From: Cellvibrionales bacterium UBA1969
GTDB lineage: Bacteria; Pseudomonadota; Gammaproteobacteria; Pseudomonadales; UBA7434
Assembly: GCA_002339085.1 (NCBI GenBank)
Contig: DDDX01000025.1
Location: 1-13,956, forward strand
DNA length: 13,956 bases
Direction of reading: 5' to 3'
The notes below the pieces were generated by a model. That model searched no databases. It had not been told where the DNA came from and was given only the letters and a program-made list of their open reading frames with translations. The translations under genes were made by a program, and so were the position numbers. Of this stretch, positions 1 through 7,224 are shown in pieces; position 1 is the first letter of the stretch; each line of letters begins with the position of its first letter.

Positions 1-708
1 CTCAGTACCAACTAGGTAACGCTCACCTATTGTCTCCTCACGCATCAGCGCCTGCGCAATCGATTCAACCGCATCGCCTAAATATACATAAGTGTAGGTG
101 GTATCAGCACCCACTAAAGCTGGCATATTGCCCTCAACTGCTCTCCGGACTTCCATAGTAGCTTTGTTATCTCCGGCACCGATAACCGCCGCTAAATACA
201 CAATACTTAATGGTAATCCAGCTTTTTGATACAATTCCCAAGCTGCATTATCGCCAAGATATTTACTGTGCCCATATCGGTTAGGGTGTTTACCAGCGGG
301 ACTGCCTTCATTAAATGGAATTATTTTAGGCACGCCAAAGGCCAAAGGCGTACTCACTTGAACAGCTTTTTCTACGCCCGCTTCAAGAGCTGCCATAAAA
401 ACATTTTTTGCCCCTTGCTCATTTACAGCATAATAGTGGTTGCTTTTACGGCTCCAAAACTCGCGGTAGCCGGCCAAGTTAACAACACCCCAAACACTAT
501 CAAAAGCTGAAGCTAAGCTTTCAACATCTAAAATATCACCAGTAACCCACTCGATTTTATTTCGATAAGCCGTCAAACGACCTAACTGTTTAATATCACG
601 AACAAGGCATCGTATTTGATAATCCGTTTCCGTGAGCATCCTCTCAACAAAATGGCTACCAACAAATCCAGTTGCACCTGTAACAAGTAAAATCTTTTTA
701 TTATTCAT
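1..708 (-). CDS. NAD(P)-dependent epimerase/dehydratase (extended SDR), C-terminus cut off by window edge
   Basis: The reading frame runs from an ATG at 708 to base 1 without a stop: 236 codons of a protein that continues beyond the window. The N-terminus carries the Rossmann nucleotide-binding motif TGATGFVGSH (residues 10-19). A D-I-L-D segment follows near residue 78, where extended SDRs bind the adenine. Ser139/Thr140 (QVSTPLAFG) and Tyr165-x-x-x-Lys169 (YGHSK) are the catalytic residues. The overall pattern resembles the dihydroflavonol 4-reductase / 3beta-hydroxysteroid dehydrogenase-isomerase / HpnA branch, which oxidises or reduces a hydroxyl or keto group on a sugar, flavonoid or sterol-like substrate. 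The substrate cannot be read from this portion. An AGGA lies about 11 bases upstream of the ATG. It is transcribed away from the PhyH-type gene, across a 303-bp AT-rich spacer. Family assignment is secure; the exact function is not. Confidence 0.88.
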   Translation of the reverse strand, partial: MNNKKILLVTGATGFVGSHFVERMLTETDYQIRCLVRDIKQLGRLTAYRNKIEWVTGDILDVESLASAFDSVWGVVNLAGYREFWSRKSNHYYAVNEQGAKNVFMAALEAGVEKAVQVSTPLAFGVPKIIPFNEGSPAGKHPNRYGHSKYLGDNAAWELYQKAGLPLSIVYLAAVIGAGDNKATMEVRRAVEGNMPALVGADTTYTYVYLGDAVESIAQALMREETIGERYLVGTE

Positions 709-1011
709 AGATATAGAAATCCTGTATGTCTTGATATATAAATGATATACGGGGCATAAACACCTTGGATCAACTCTTACACAGATTAATAAATAGAATG
801 ACAAGCTCTTAATACTTTTTCATATAACATTGTAAATAATGTCAATAGCGGGGCTTAACTCTAAATAAAGAATGGGAATCCCAATTGATTGATTAATTTT
901 TATTATTTTATTTATGTAAAAGGTTTATCAATGCCAAGCATCGGTTTACTATGGCCTTAAGACAAGCATGATCCCCCATCAAACCCTTCTTTTTAAAAGA
1001 TTTTTTCAGCT
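709..1011. other. AT-rich divergent intergenic region
   Basis: This 303-bp spacer separates the minus-strand SDR gene from the plus-strand PhyH-type gene. It must hold the promoters of both. I see one plausible sigma-70-like promoter for the minus gene (listed separately). No convincing one is visible for the plus gene, because the region is too AT-rich to discriminate. No coding sequence, RNA gene or long repeat is evident. Confidence 0.7.
744..773 (-). promoter_or_regulatory. Possible sigma-70 promoter of the extended SDR gene
   Basis: On the minus strand a TTGATC (768-773) resembles a -35 box. It is followed after 18 bp by TATATC (744-749), resembling a -10 box. This would place the transcript start some 30 bases ahead of the ATG at 708. 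Both boxes deviate from consensus and the region is AT-rich, so this is only a candidate. Confidence 0.3.
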
Positions 1012-1881
1012 ATGACAGTATTTCAACCACTCATCACTTCAAGAAAAGAAGAAAGTACAGAACAACTACAAGATCGATTTAATGAACAGGGTTATTTATA
1101 TTTCAAGCAAGCCATTAATCCGCAGCGCTGCGAGCGCTTAATGCATGACATGCTTAATTTCTTACAACCCCATATCGTGTTTGACCAACAGCGCCAGCTA
1201 CCCCAACTAGTGGGCGAGCCTTTTTTTGAAACTGACCCTATCTGGGATCAGTTCTATCCAAAAATTCAATCACTGCCCAGTTTTCATAATTTCTTTCATC
1301 AAGCTGACGCACTGCGATTAATGCAAGTAGTAGTGGGGCCAGAGGTATTTGTTTACCCGATGAAACTGGGTCGTATCGCCTGCCCAAAAAAATTAGGTTA
1401 CGAGACCCCGCCGCACCAAGATGCGCGCTCGCATCAAGCAGGACCGACCATGGCCGGCATGTGGGTGGCGCTTCACGACACTAAAAAAGGCATGGGGCGA
1501 TTGCAACTGCTACCGGGCTCTCACAAACAAGGCGTTCGCACTGTCAAAGTGGCCGATGGCGTAGGGGGCGTACAATGTGAAGTCTTTGCTGATGAAAGAA
1601 CTTGGCATGTCTCTGATGTCGAGCGTGGGGATTTAATTATTTTTCATTCCTGCTGCGTGCATCGCGCTGAGCCCAACACGTCTGAAAACACTGTTAGACT
1701 CAGTATTGATACTCGCTTTTGTGACTACGGGGCGCCGGTGTTTATAAGCAACCTCGACCCGCACCATGGCTGGCGTATCGATAATCTCAACTGGGAATTT
1801 ATCTATAAAGATTGGCCCGACGCGCACTTACAGTACTATTGGCGCGACTACCCCGATATTTTTAGTGACTTTCGGTATTAA
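1012..1881 (+). CDS. Phytanoyl-CoA dioxygenase (PhyH) family protein
   Basis: A 289-residue member of the PhyH family of non-haem Fe(II)/2-oxoglutarate-dependent oxygenases. These hydroxylate acyl-CoAs or a wide range of small molecules in the cytosol. The iron-binding facial triad is visible: His135-x-Asp137 in PPHQDARSH and the distal His217 in HSCCVHRAEPN. Arg229 (VRLSIDTRF), 12 residues after the distal histidine, is placed to bind the 2-oxoglutarate carboxylate. LLPGSHKQG (166-174) is a further family signature. The length is normal. The ATG at 1012 is the only reasonable start, but it has no clear Shine-Dalgarno sequence (the preceding bases are T-rich), so translation may be weak or the start atypical. 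Downstream is a convergent SnoaL-like gene after 55 bp. The substrate is unknown. Other PhyH members act on halogenation, ectoine or alkaloid substrates, so the name should not be read as proof of phytanoyl-CoA activity. Confidence 0.9.
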   Translation: MTVFQPLITSRKEESTEQLQDRFNEQGYLYFKQAINPQRCERLMHDMLNFLQPHIVFDQQRQLPQLVGEPFFETDPIWDQFYPKIQSLPSFHNFFHQADALRLMQVVVGPEVFVYPMKLGRIACPKKLGYETPPHQDARSHQAGPTMAGMWVALHDTKKGMGRLQLLPGSHKQGVRTVKVADGVGGVQCEVFADERTWHVSDVERGDLIIFHSCCVHRAEPNTSENTVRLSIDTRFCDYGAPVFISNLDPHHGWRIDNLNWEFIYKDWPDAHLQYYWRDYPDIFSDFRY

Positions 1882-1936
1882 AATATCGACTTGCTAGTAG
1901 TCTATGCTGTATTAATGGCAACAATGATATGATGCG

Positions 1937-2359
1937 CTAGCCGCGAACCAAGATACTCTGTGCTGGTATATCGCTAGCAGCCCATTGCATATCTGTACCA
2001 CCCATTGCAGGCAGCCATGTTTCGACTAAACGTCCGCCTTCAACTCGAAACGACTGCACCCAATCCCATTGAGCTTCGGTCCCTTGACCATCAAAGTTTT
2101 CAACCACCCAGCTTCCAATAGATGTGATAAAGTTGCCTTCTGACATCAGAAAGTAATTAAAGTCGCGAATGGTCCAAGTAGCACCAAACATTTTTAGACT
2201 GTCACGGTATTCTTCGCCGGTAACCGTGCGCGTGCCCATCATATCGTGGCGGGTATAATGCGGGCCCGCCAACTCGGGAATTAAGTCAAAATTACATGGC
2301 TGCCACATCTCATCATACCAACGACGCATTAACGATTTGTTATTTTCTTCTTGGCTCAC
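1937..2359 (-). CDS. SnoaL-like / NTF2-like polyketide cyclase family protein
   Basis: A small cytosolic protein of 140 residues from the GTG at 2359. It has the layout of the SnoaL-like ester cyclase family, a cone-shaped NTF2 fold. An N-terminal helix (ENNKSLMRRWYDEMW) is followed by a conserved His38-Asp39 region (YTRHDMMG) and then beta strands containing GSWVVENFDGQGTE and the closing FRVEGGRLVETWLP. SnoaL proteins catalyse intramolecular aldol cyclisation. Relatives of the same fold include ketosteroid isomerases and limonene epoxide hydrolases, so an isomerase or hydrolase role is equally possible. An in-frame ATG at 2383 would add eight residues but has a poorly spaced ribosome site, whereas the GTG has AGAGGG seven bases upstream, so I prefer the GTG. 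It is divergent from the tandem EthD gene and may share its regulation. The function is not determined. Confidence 0.82.
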   Translation of the reverse strand: MSQEENNKSLMRRWYDEMWQPCNFDLIPELAGPHYTRHDMMGTRTVTGEEYRDSLKMFGATWTIRDFNYFLMSEGNFITSIGSWVVENFDGQGTEAQWDWVQSFRVEGGRLVETWLPAMGGTDMQWAASDIPAQSILVRG

Positions 2360-2366
2360 TTGTGTA

Positions 2367-2372
2367 CCCTCT
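2367..2372 (-). promoter_or_regulatory. Shine-Dalgarno deciding the GTG start of the SnoaL-like gene
   Basis: On the minus strand AGAGGG lies 7 bases before the GTG at 2359-2357. It lies inside the reading frame opened by the ATG at 2383, whose own upstream AAGG is about 14 bases away. This favours initiation at the GTG. Confidence 0.55.
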
Positions 2373-2503
2373 TGGTTAAGCATTGAATAACGTGAGACCT
2401 TACCTTAAAACGAAAGGTGAAGGTAGCGATGATACGATTCATTGACAGTAATTAAGCATTACGACTTGCTGCAACTGCTCTCCCTAACAATAAGGAAAAA
2501 CTC

Positions 2504-3238
2504 GTGATCAAACTGCTATGTTTCTTAAAACGAAATGCCGCCTTATCGCGCGATGAATTTCATCAGCACTGGGCCAATGTCCATGGCCCGCTATTTACTA
2601 ACAGCCCCGCCTTAAGACAATACATTGCCCGCTATGAACAGAACCCTCGCTTAGCCGCTGATTACCGACGCGACCCCAAAGACGCCAGCTTCGAGCAGCA
2701 AGGTTATGACGGTGTTAGTGCCATTTGGTATCACTCCATGGACGCCTTCAAGGCCATGATCGATGATCCTTACTACCAACAGTATGTGGTGCCCGATGAA
2801 GAGTACTTGATCGATCGTGCATCGCAAGCGTGGTTATTAGCTGACACAGCCAACACTATTGTCGATAAACCCAACGCCCGCACTGAGGCCACCGCTAAAT
2901 TACTCTGTATATTACGCCGCAATTCTGCCTTGTCACTCGAAACCTTTCATCAACATTGGCTTGAGCACCATGGTGGTTTATTTCAAACGGTTGATAATTT
3001 AAATAAAGACATTATGGCCTACGATCAAAACCCGCGGCATATTGATGACTATGCCTTGGCCCCTGAGCGCTGTTATGACGGTGTGACCGAGCAGTGGTTT
3101 GAATCCATCGAACGGTTTTTTCAATCGTTATCAGAGCCCGAACAAAAAACCCTGGTAGAACCCGATGTGGCTTATATGCTCGATCCCGCCGGCACCCACT
3201 TTATTATGAGTGAGCTACCTCGCGTCATCATTCAATAA
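2504..3238 (+). CDS. Tandem EthD-domain protein (two fused EthD modules)
   Basis: A 244-residue protein made of two homologous EthD-like dimeric alpha+beta barrel domains, about residues 1-118 and 129-238. The repeats are plain: MIKLLCFLKRN at the start is echoed by AKLLCILRRN from residue 131. FHQHWxxxHG occurs at 19-28 and 148-157, and YDGV at 68-71 and 191-194. EthD is a small protein needed for ethyl tert-butyl ether degradation. The domain also occurs in polyketide and aromatic or steroid catabolic clusters, where its catalytic role is poorly understood. Single-domain members are about 100 residues and dimerise; here the dimer seems fused into one chain. The start is a GTG with AAGGA eight bases upstream. 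It is the first gene of a tight plus-strand run (21 bp to the next gene) ending with tesB. The family is secure; the reaction is unknown. Confidence 0.88.
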   Translation: MIKLLCFLKRNAALSRDEFHQHWANVHGPLFTNSPALRQYIARYEQNPRLAADYRRDPKDASFEQQGYDGVSAIWYHSMDAFKAMIDDPYYQQYVVPDEEYLIDRASQAWLLADTANTIVDKPNARTEATAKLLCILRRNSALSLETFHQHWLEHHGGLFQTVDNLNKDIMAYDQNPRHIDDYALAPERCYDGVTEQWFESIERFFQSLSEPEQKTLVEPDVAYMLDPAGTHFIMSELPRVIIQ

Positions 3239-3259
3239 CCACCATTAAGGATACCTGCC

Positions 3260-3574
3260 ATGCTAATACTCACCTACCTAGCTCATGCACTCGGCTGCGC
3301 CTTGTTAGTCAATGCCATTCCGCACTGCGTCAATGGCCTGTCTGGCCAAGCCTTTCAAAGCCCATTCGCCAGTCCACCTGGTGTGGGTGAGTCGTCACCG
3401 GTAGTGAATGTATTATGGGGTGCTAGCAATGTATTAGTGGGCACTGTATTGCTGTGCAAGATCGGCGATTTTACGGCTGGCGTCAATCTTGACACCGCCC
3501 TTTGTGCCATCGTCGCCCTCGCTACCGCCGTGGTCTTAGCGAATCATTTTAGCAAGGTGCGCCATCAAGCGTAA
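3260..3574 (+). CDS. Small three-helix membrane protein of unknown function
   Basis: A 104-residue hydrophobic protein with three likely membrane helices at about residues 2-20, 48-67 and 78-95. Between the first two lies a polar loop with a conserved-looking stretch: PHCVNG (21-26), FQSPFA (32-37), PPGVGESSP (39-47). The next helix begins NVLWGASN (50-57). His, Pro, Gly and Asn clustered at the membrane surface suggest a specific role rather than a simple anchor, but I do not recognise a named family. The start has AAGGA eight bases upstream. It is 21 bp after the tandem EthD gene and 44 bp before the HsdA-like SDR, so it is probably co-transcribed. Its job may be tied to uptake or membrane handling of that pathway's hydrophobic substrate, which is inference from context alone. 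Confidence 0.8.
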   Translation: MLILTYLAHALGCALLVNAIPHCVNGLSGQAFQSPFASPPGVGESSPVVNVLWGASNVLVGTVLLCKIGDFTAGVNLDTALCAIVALATAVVLANHFSKVRHQA

Positions 3575-3605
3575 GTCATTCCACTATTTTGTCATTCTGT
3601 TATAA

Positions 3606-3610
3606 AAGGA
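3606..3610 (+). promoter_or_regulatory. Shine-Dalgarno deciding the SDR start
   Basis: AAGGA lies 8 bases ahead of the ATG at 3619. A longer in-frame ATG at 3589 would add ten residues not expected in the family, so 3619 is the better start. Confidence 0.7.
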
Positions 3611-3618
3611 AACTAACC

Positions 3619-4383
3619 ATGGGGATCTATGCCATTACCGGCGGCGCTAGCGGCATTGGCGCCGGCATTGTTGATTGGCTTCAACAAGACGGCCACCGAA
3701 TCATTGTGGTCGATTTACATAATGCCGATATTGAAGCTGACCTATCGTCCGATCAAGGCCGGCAACAGGCAATTGCAGGTATTAAAGCCCTTGCCCCCGA
3801 TGGGCTTGACGGCTTTATCCCATGTGCTGGCGTTGGCGTTAATATTAAACCTGTCTCTTTGATCAGTCGCATCAATTATTTTGGTGCATTGACCACAATT
3901 GAAGGCTTAAAAGGCCACGTCGCCAAACGTCACGGCGCGATGGTATTGATTTCGTCGATCTCGGCCACCATGAGTCAAAGTGGCGCTTATGTCGAAGCAC
4001 TATTAGCCGGCGATGAAGAGCAAGCGGTGGCGCTCATTGATGAACTTGCCGATGGTAACGAAGCCTATGCTGGCGGTAAACGAGCCCTGACCTGCTGGAT
4101 GCGGCAACACAGCGGGGACTATTTAGCGGCGGGGGTTCGGCTTAATGCCATTGCCCCTGGCTACATTTCCACGCCGCTTAACGAAAAAATCGAAGCCGAC
4201 CCCACGTTACGAAAAGTCAACCAGGCCTTTGCGGCTAGTGTTCCTGTTGGCCGATCCGGCCGACCCGAAGACATTGCCCACGCGGCAGCTTTTTTACTCG
4301 ACTCGAATAGCAGCTTTATAGCGGGCACGGTCTTATTTCTAGACGGGGGTCATGACGCGTTATTAAGGCCTAATGACTTTTAA
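3619..4383 (+). CDS. HsdA-like short-chain dehydrogenase (3alpha-hydroxysteroid dehydrogenase/carbonyl reductase type)
   Basis: A 254-residue classical SDR. The nucleotide motif is TGGASGIG (7-14). Asp32 (VDLHN) ends beta-2 and points to NAD(H) over NADPH. Asn86 (NYFG), Ser112/113 (ISSISA) and Tyr150-x-x-x-Lys154 (YAGGK) form the catalytic set. NAIAPGYISTPL follows at 176-187. Compared from memory with Comamonas testosteroni HsdA, it shares the short ADLS segment, the NYFGA motif and the NxAYAGxKxALT motif. It also shares a roughly 37-residue gap between the catalytic Ser and Tyr (classical SDRs have about 13) and the C-terminal pattern DGGxDAxxRPxxF. HsdA reversibly converts 3-keto to 3alpha-hydroxy steroids and reduces xenobiotic carbonyls. 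It sits 53 bp ahead of tesB in a plus-strand run. Subfamily is well supported; the native substrate is inferred. Confidence 0.88.
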   Translation: MGIYAITGGASGIGAGIVDWLQQDGHRIIVVDLHNADIEADLSSDQGRQQAIAGIKALAPDGLDGFIPCAGVGVNIKPVSLISRINYFGALTTIEGLKGHVAKRHGAMVLISSISATMSQSGAYVEALLAGDEEQAVALIDELADGNEAYAGGKRALTCWMRQHSGDYLAAGVRLNAIAPGYISTPLNEKIEADPTLRKVNQAFAASVPVGRSGRPEDIAHAAAFLLDSNSSFIAGTVLFLDGGHDALLRPNDF

Positions 4384-4436
4384 CCATCGTACGCTTTAAC
4401 TGACTTATTTATTCTAAATTTGTAAAGGTAAATTAA

Positions 4437-5300
4437 ATGATGCCTAAAGGATTACAAGGTATTATAGACTCGCTGGCACTTAAACGGCTCGATAGCCCTT
4501 CAGAGACATTAACACGGTTCACCGGTTTATGTAATGACGACAGCGGTGAGCGCATTTATGGTGGTCAAGTAATGGCGCAGGCCATGAGTGCAAGTCAACA
4601 AACCGTGACAAAACCCTATGTGCTACACAGCATGCATTCAACCTTTTTACGCCAAGGCGCAATAGGTGTTCCTTTAACTTATTGCGTTGAAGCAATGAGA
4701 AACGGTCGCTCATTCTTGAGTCGGCAGGTGGTTGTTGAACAGAATGAAAAAATTATTTTTACCGCCACTTTATCGTTTCAGAAACCCGAACACGGTGTCA
4801 GTCATGCGGCAACAATACCCATCGCACCCACACCTGAATCACTCATCAAAGAAAGTCACCGCATTAACGATTTTCTTGCCAGTAAGGGAATTAACAATCA
4901 GTACGAGTGGCCAATTGATATAAGATTTGTTAATCCACCAGCCATTGTTGACCCGCATCCACACCCACCGCGGTTGTTAGCATGGATCAAAACCACCGCA
5001 GCACTTCCCGACAACGATAACTTACAACGACAAATGTTTGCCTATGCCTCGGACAATCCGATATTAATGCCCGCGTTTTTCCCACATCGCATTAATCCCT
5101 TTACGCCTAATGTAATGGCCGCCACACTCAGTCATTCCATTTGGATTCATCAAGCACTAAAAATAGACGACTGGCTATTGTTTGAGGTTGACAGTGACTT
5201 TACTGGCGGCGGGCGCGGCATGGGCCGCGCAAAGGTTTTCAACAGCCGAGGCCAACTAGTGGCCTCGGCTGTACAAGAAGGCCTGGTCAGACAGCGTTAG
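4437..5300 (+). CDS. tesB: Acyl-CoA thioesterase II
   Basis: A 287-residue double-hotdog thioesterase, matching the length of E. coli TesB (286). It hydrolyses medium and long acyl-CoAs to free acid and CoA in the cytosol. The catalytic triad known for TesB is present: Asp206 (FAYASD), Thr230 (AATLSHS) and Gln280 (VQEG). The N-terminal hotdog has the typical ERIYGGQVMAQAM (38-50) and LHSMHSTFLRQG (63-74). HSIWIH (233-238) and the C-terminal ASAVQEG (276-282) complete the fit. It starts with ATGATG after AAAGG. It is the last gene of the plus-strand run and ends 14 bp from the convergent aldehyde dehydrogenase stop. It would release CoA from acyl intermediates of the pathway or prevent CoA trapping. 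The 3' end encodes a perfect 13-bp inverted repeat, listed separately. Confidence 0.93.
   Translation: MMPKGLQGIIDSLALKRLDSPSETLTRFTGLCNDDSGERIYGGQVMAQAMSASQQTVTKPYVLHSMHSTFLRQGAIGVPLTYCVEAMRNGRSFLSRQVVVEQNEKIIFTATLSFQKPEHGVSHAATIPIAPTPESLIKESHRINDFLASKGINNQYEWPIDIRFVNPPAIVDPHPHPPRLLAWIKTTAALPDNDNLQRQMFAYASDNPILMPAFFPHRINPFTPNVMAATLSHSIWIHQALKIDDWLLFEVDSDFTGGGRGMGRAKVFNSRGQLVASAVQEGLVRQR
5242..5272. repeat. Perfect 13-bp inverted repeat inside the 3' end of tesB
   Basis: ACAGCCGAGGCCA (5242-5254) and its exact complement (5260-5272) are separated by five bases, so RNA of either strand can form a stable GC-rich hairpin. It lies within codons of TesB near the catalytic Gln280, 28 bases before the tesB stop and 43 bases beyond the aldehyde dehydrogenase stop. 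Neither side is followed by an immediate T-run, so it is not a standard terminator. It could still slow polymerase or protect the 3' ends between the two convergent genes. Confidence 0.75.
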
Positions 5301-5314
5301 GTGCTTATCAGAGG

Positions 5315-6769
5315 TTATTTTTTAATTTGACTCGCTAGAACTTTTTTCACTTTTTCACCATAGGGTGGCAAGGTGCCGGCCAGCTTAGCTAAATCTAATT
5401 TGCCTTGACGAAACACCGAGCGGCCATGGCTAAAGGTTTTAAAGCCCTCAATACCGTGGTAGCTACCCATACCACTATTGCCGATACCGCCAAACGGCAA
5501 GTCGTAACAGCTCACATGCATGGTCACATTATTGATTGTCACACCGCCCGATAGCGTTTTATCTAACATTTGCTGTTGTTTTTGCTTATTCTCACCAAAG
5601 TAATAAAACGCTAACGGCGAAGGCCGTGCATTAATAAAGTTAATGCAATCTTGTTCATTACTGTAAGTTTTAATCACCATTAACGGGCCAAATATCTCGT
5701 CTTTCATGATGCGCAAATCATCGCCGGGATTAATCACCAACGTAATCGGAATCCGGCGATCGCCTGCCACTAAGGCTTCGTCACATAAAGGCTCAATTCT
5801 CACACCCATAGCGCGGGCCTCATCTAAGTAACTCACTAATCGCGCGTAGTGGCGGTCATTGACCACGGCGGTATAGTCGGGGTTACCCATTACCGTGGCA
5901 AACTGGCTAGCAAAGACTTCACGGCTACTAGAAATAAAGGCCTCTAAACCCTGCTCGGGCACAAAGACATAATCTGGCGAAATACACACTTGGCCCGAGT
6001 TCATGCCCTTGCCGCTAACAATGCGCTCCGCGGCTAATTCAATTGGGTACGCGGCATCAATTAATGCTGGTGACTTACCACCCAACTCAAGCGTCACGGG
6101 AGTTAAGTTTTTAGCCGCAGCTTCCATCACTTTTTGGCCAATGCTGGAGGCGCCAGTAAAAAATAAATGGTCAAACGGCACAGTACTAAACGCAGCACCA
6201 ATATCGGCGCCGCCCGTAAACACGGCTACCTCGTCGGAGCTAAAGGTTTGCTCGATTAAAGTTTTAATTAATTCTGCTGTAGCAGGGTTAAACTCCGAAG
6301 GCTTAATGATGGCCCGATTACCCGCAGTGATCGCATTACATAATGGCACAAACACCATCGCAATAGGAAAATTCCACGGCGACATAATACCCACCACACC
6401 CTTAGGCTGATAATGCAACTCGGCACGCGACCCTAATAAGCCAATAGGGAACGGTGCCGATCGTTTTTCAGCTTTCATGTATTTTTCAACATGCTTAAGC
6501 GCATGTTTATAGTGGCCGGTCCCTTGCATAATTTCTGACAACTGCGTCAAGTTAGGCGAGCGCCCACCAAAGTCTTGCTCTAACGCTTTTGATAATTCAT
6601 CTTTATGGTCGACCAACAAATTAATACAGCGTTGCAAGCGATCTTTTCGAACTGCAGCACTTGGAATACCCTCGCTCAATTGCACCTGTTTCATGCGAGC
6701 ATACTGCGCTTCAATTTGAACGGTAACATTAGTGTTCATATCGTGGGTATTATTACTCGGGCTATTCAT
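5315..6769 (-). CDS. Aldehyde dehydrogenase, coniferyl-aldehyde dehydrogenase type
   Basis: A 484-residue NAD(P)-dependent aldehyde dehydrogenase oxidising an aldehyde to its acid. Residues are numbered from the ATG at 6769. PWNFP (131-135, Asn133) stabilises the thiohemiacetal. The general base Glu228 lies in LELGGK and the nucleophile Cys262 in SGQVCISPDY. KDEIFGPL and LPFGGIGNSGMGSYHG are also present. The SGQxCIxPDY form and the C-terminal membrane-like tail (KLAGTLPPYGEKVKKVL) resemble coniferyl aldehyde dehydrogenase (CalB) and related fatty-aldehyde enzymes rather than betaine-aldehyde types. A longer frame opens with a TTG at 6871 but lacks a good ribosome site. GGAG precedes the ATG at 6769 by 11 bases, and the resulting length fits the family. 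It is convergent with tesB, with only 14 bp between stops. Likely substrates are aryl or long-chain aldehydes; the exact one is unknown. Confidence 0.92.
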   Translation of the reverse strand: MNSPSNNTHDMNTNVTVQIEAQYARMKQVQLSEGIPSAAVRKDRLQRCINLLVDHKDELSKALEQDFGGRSPNLTQLSEIMQGTGHYKHALKHVEKYMKAEKRSAPFPIGLLGSRAELHYQPKGVVGIMSPWNFPIAMVFVPLCNAITAGNRAIIKPSEFNPATAELIKTLIEQTFSSDEVAVFTGGADIGAAFSTVPFDHLFFTGASSIGQKVMEAAAKNLTPVTLELGGKSPALIDAAYPIELAAERIVSGKGMNSGQVCISPDYVFVPEQGLEAFISSSREVFASQFATVMGNPDYTAVVNDRHYARLVSYLDEARAMGVRIEPLCDEALVAGDRRIPITLVINPGDDLRIMKDEIFGPLMVIKTYSNEQDCINFINARPSPLAFYYFGENKQKQQQMLDKTLSGGVTINNVTMHVSCYDLPFGGIGNSGMGSYHGIEGFKTFSHGRSVFRQGKLDLAKLAGTLPPYGEKVKKVLASQIKK

Positions 6770-6902
6770 AACAAAGATATCTCCAAAAATAGGATGCGCT
6801 GTCGCGAAATATAGCAGGGGCTTAGCTTTCCGAGCCAAACTTATCAAGTTATAATAACGAGAATTTAGCAACGGTATGTTTAAGTAACTGTAACGATAGC
6901 AG

Positions 6903-6932
6903 TATATAATTTACCGATAGATATTAACTCAA
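6903..6932 (-). promoter_or_regulatory. Possible promoter of the aldehyde dehydrogenase gene
   Basis: On the minus strand TTGAGT (6927-6932) and TATATA (6903-6908) are separated by 18 bp, resembling sigma-70 -35 and -10 boxes. The leader to the ATG at 6769 would be roughly 125 bases. The surrounding DNA is AT-rich, so chance matches are likely. Confidence 0.25.
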
Positions 6933-7108
6933 CTTAATTGCTAATCTTTATCCTTTTAGGGTTTGATCAATAAATCTAATTAGTGGCTTAATGGCAACGC
7001 CATCATAAATCATACCAATGTTGCTCTAAAATCATAATACTGTTTCTACTAGGGTCAAAATCAGCTATTAAAAAACATATAAATTCTTAGTTGCTAAGGA
7101 GTATAAAA

Positions 7109-7216
7109 TTGCTGAACCCTGCTACAAAGACGATGCGGCCCGTGAAAAGAATTGCCAGCTGTGTTGATGCATTATTCTCATCGTCTGTCCTTTTATCTAT
7201 CATGATTAACTATTAA
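7109..7216 (+). CDS. Possible small protein, TTG start, 35 residues
   Basis: An AAGGAG (7097-7102) lies six bases before a TTG that opens a 35-residue frame ending at the TAA at 7214-7216. The predicted peptide begins MLNPATKTMRPVKRIASC and ends in a hydrophobic stretch ALFSSSVLLSIMINY, as a tiny single-helix membrane peptide might. It matches no family I know. The only support is the strong ribosome-binding sequence and its isolation in a gene-free spacer. It may well be a chance frame. Confidence 0.2.
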   Translation: MLNPATKTMRPVKRIASCVDALFSSSVLLSIMINY

Positions 7217-7224
7217 GGACTATA

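Noticed and set aside
226..510. Open frame on the plus strand within the first gene
   Set aside because: It lies antisense to the well-supported SDR reading frame, shows no family features and has no convincing start.
2442..2447. A perfect TTGACA ahead of the tandem EthD gene
   Set aside because: No acceptable -10 box lies 16-18 bp downstream (CTTGCT-like sequence), so a promoter could not be supported, although one must exist somewhere in 2384-2503.
6003..6410. 135-codon plus-strand frame inside the aldehyde dehydrogenase gene
   Set aside because: It is antisense to a gene with complete catalytic motifs; composition and content look like a shadow frame.
7128..7186. AGACGATG and its complement, 8-bp arms 43 bases apart, as a possible small RNA stem
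   Set aside because: Arms of this length are expected by chance in a spacer of this size, and no terminator or promoter frames them.
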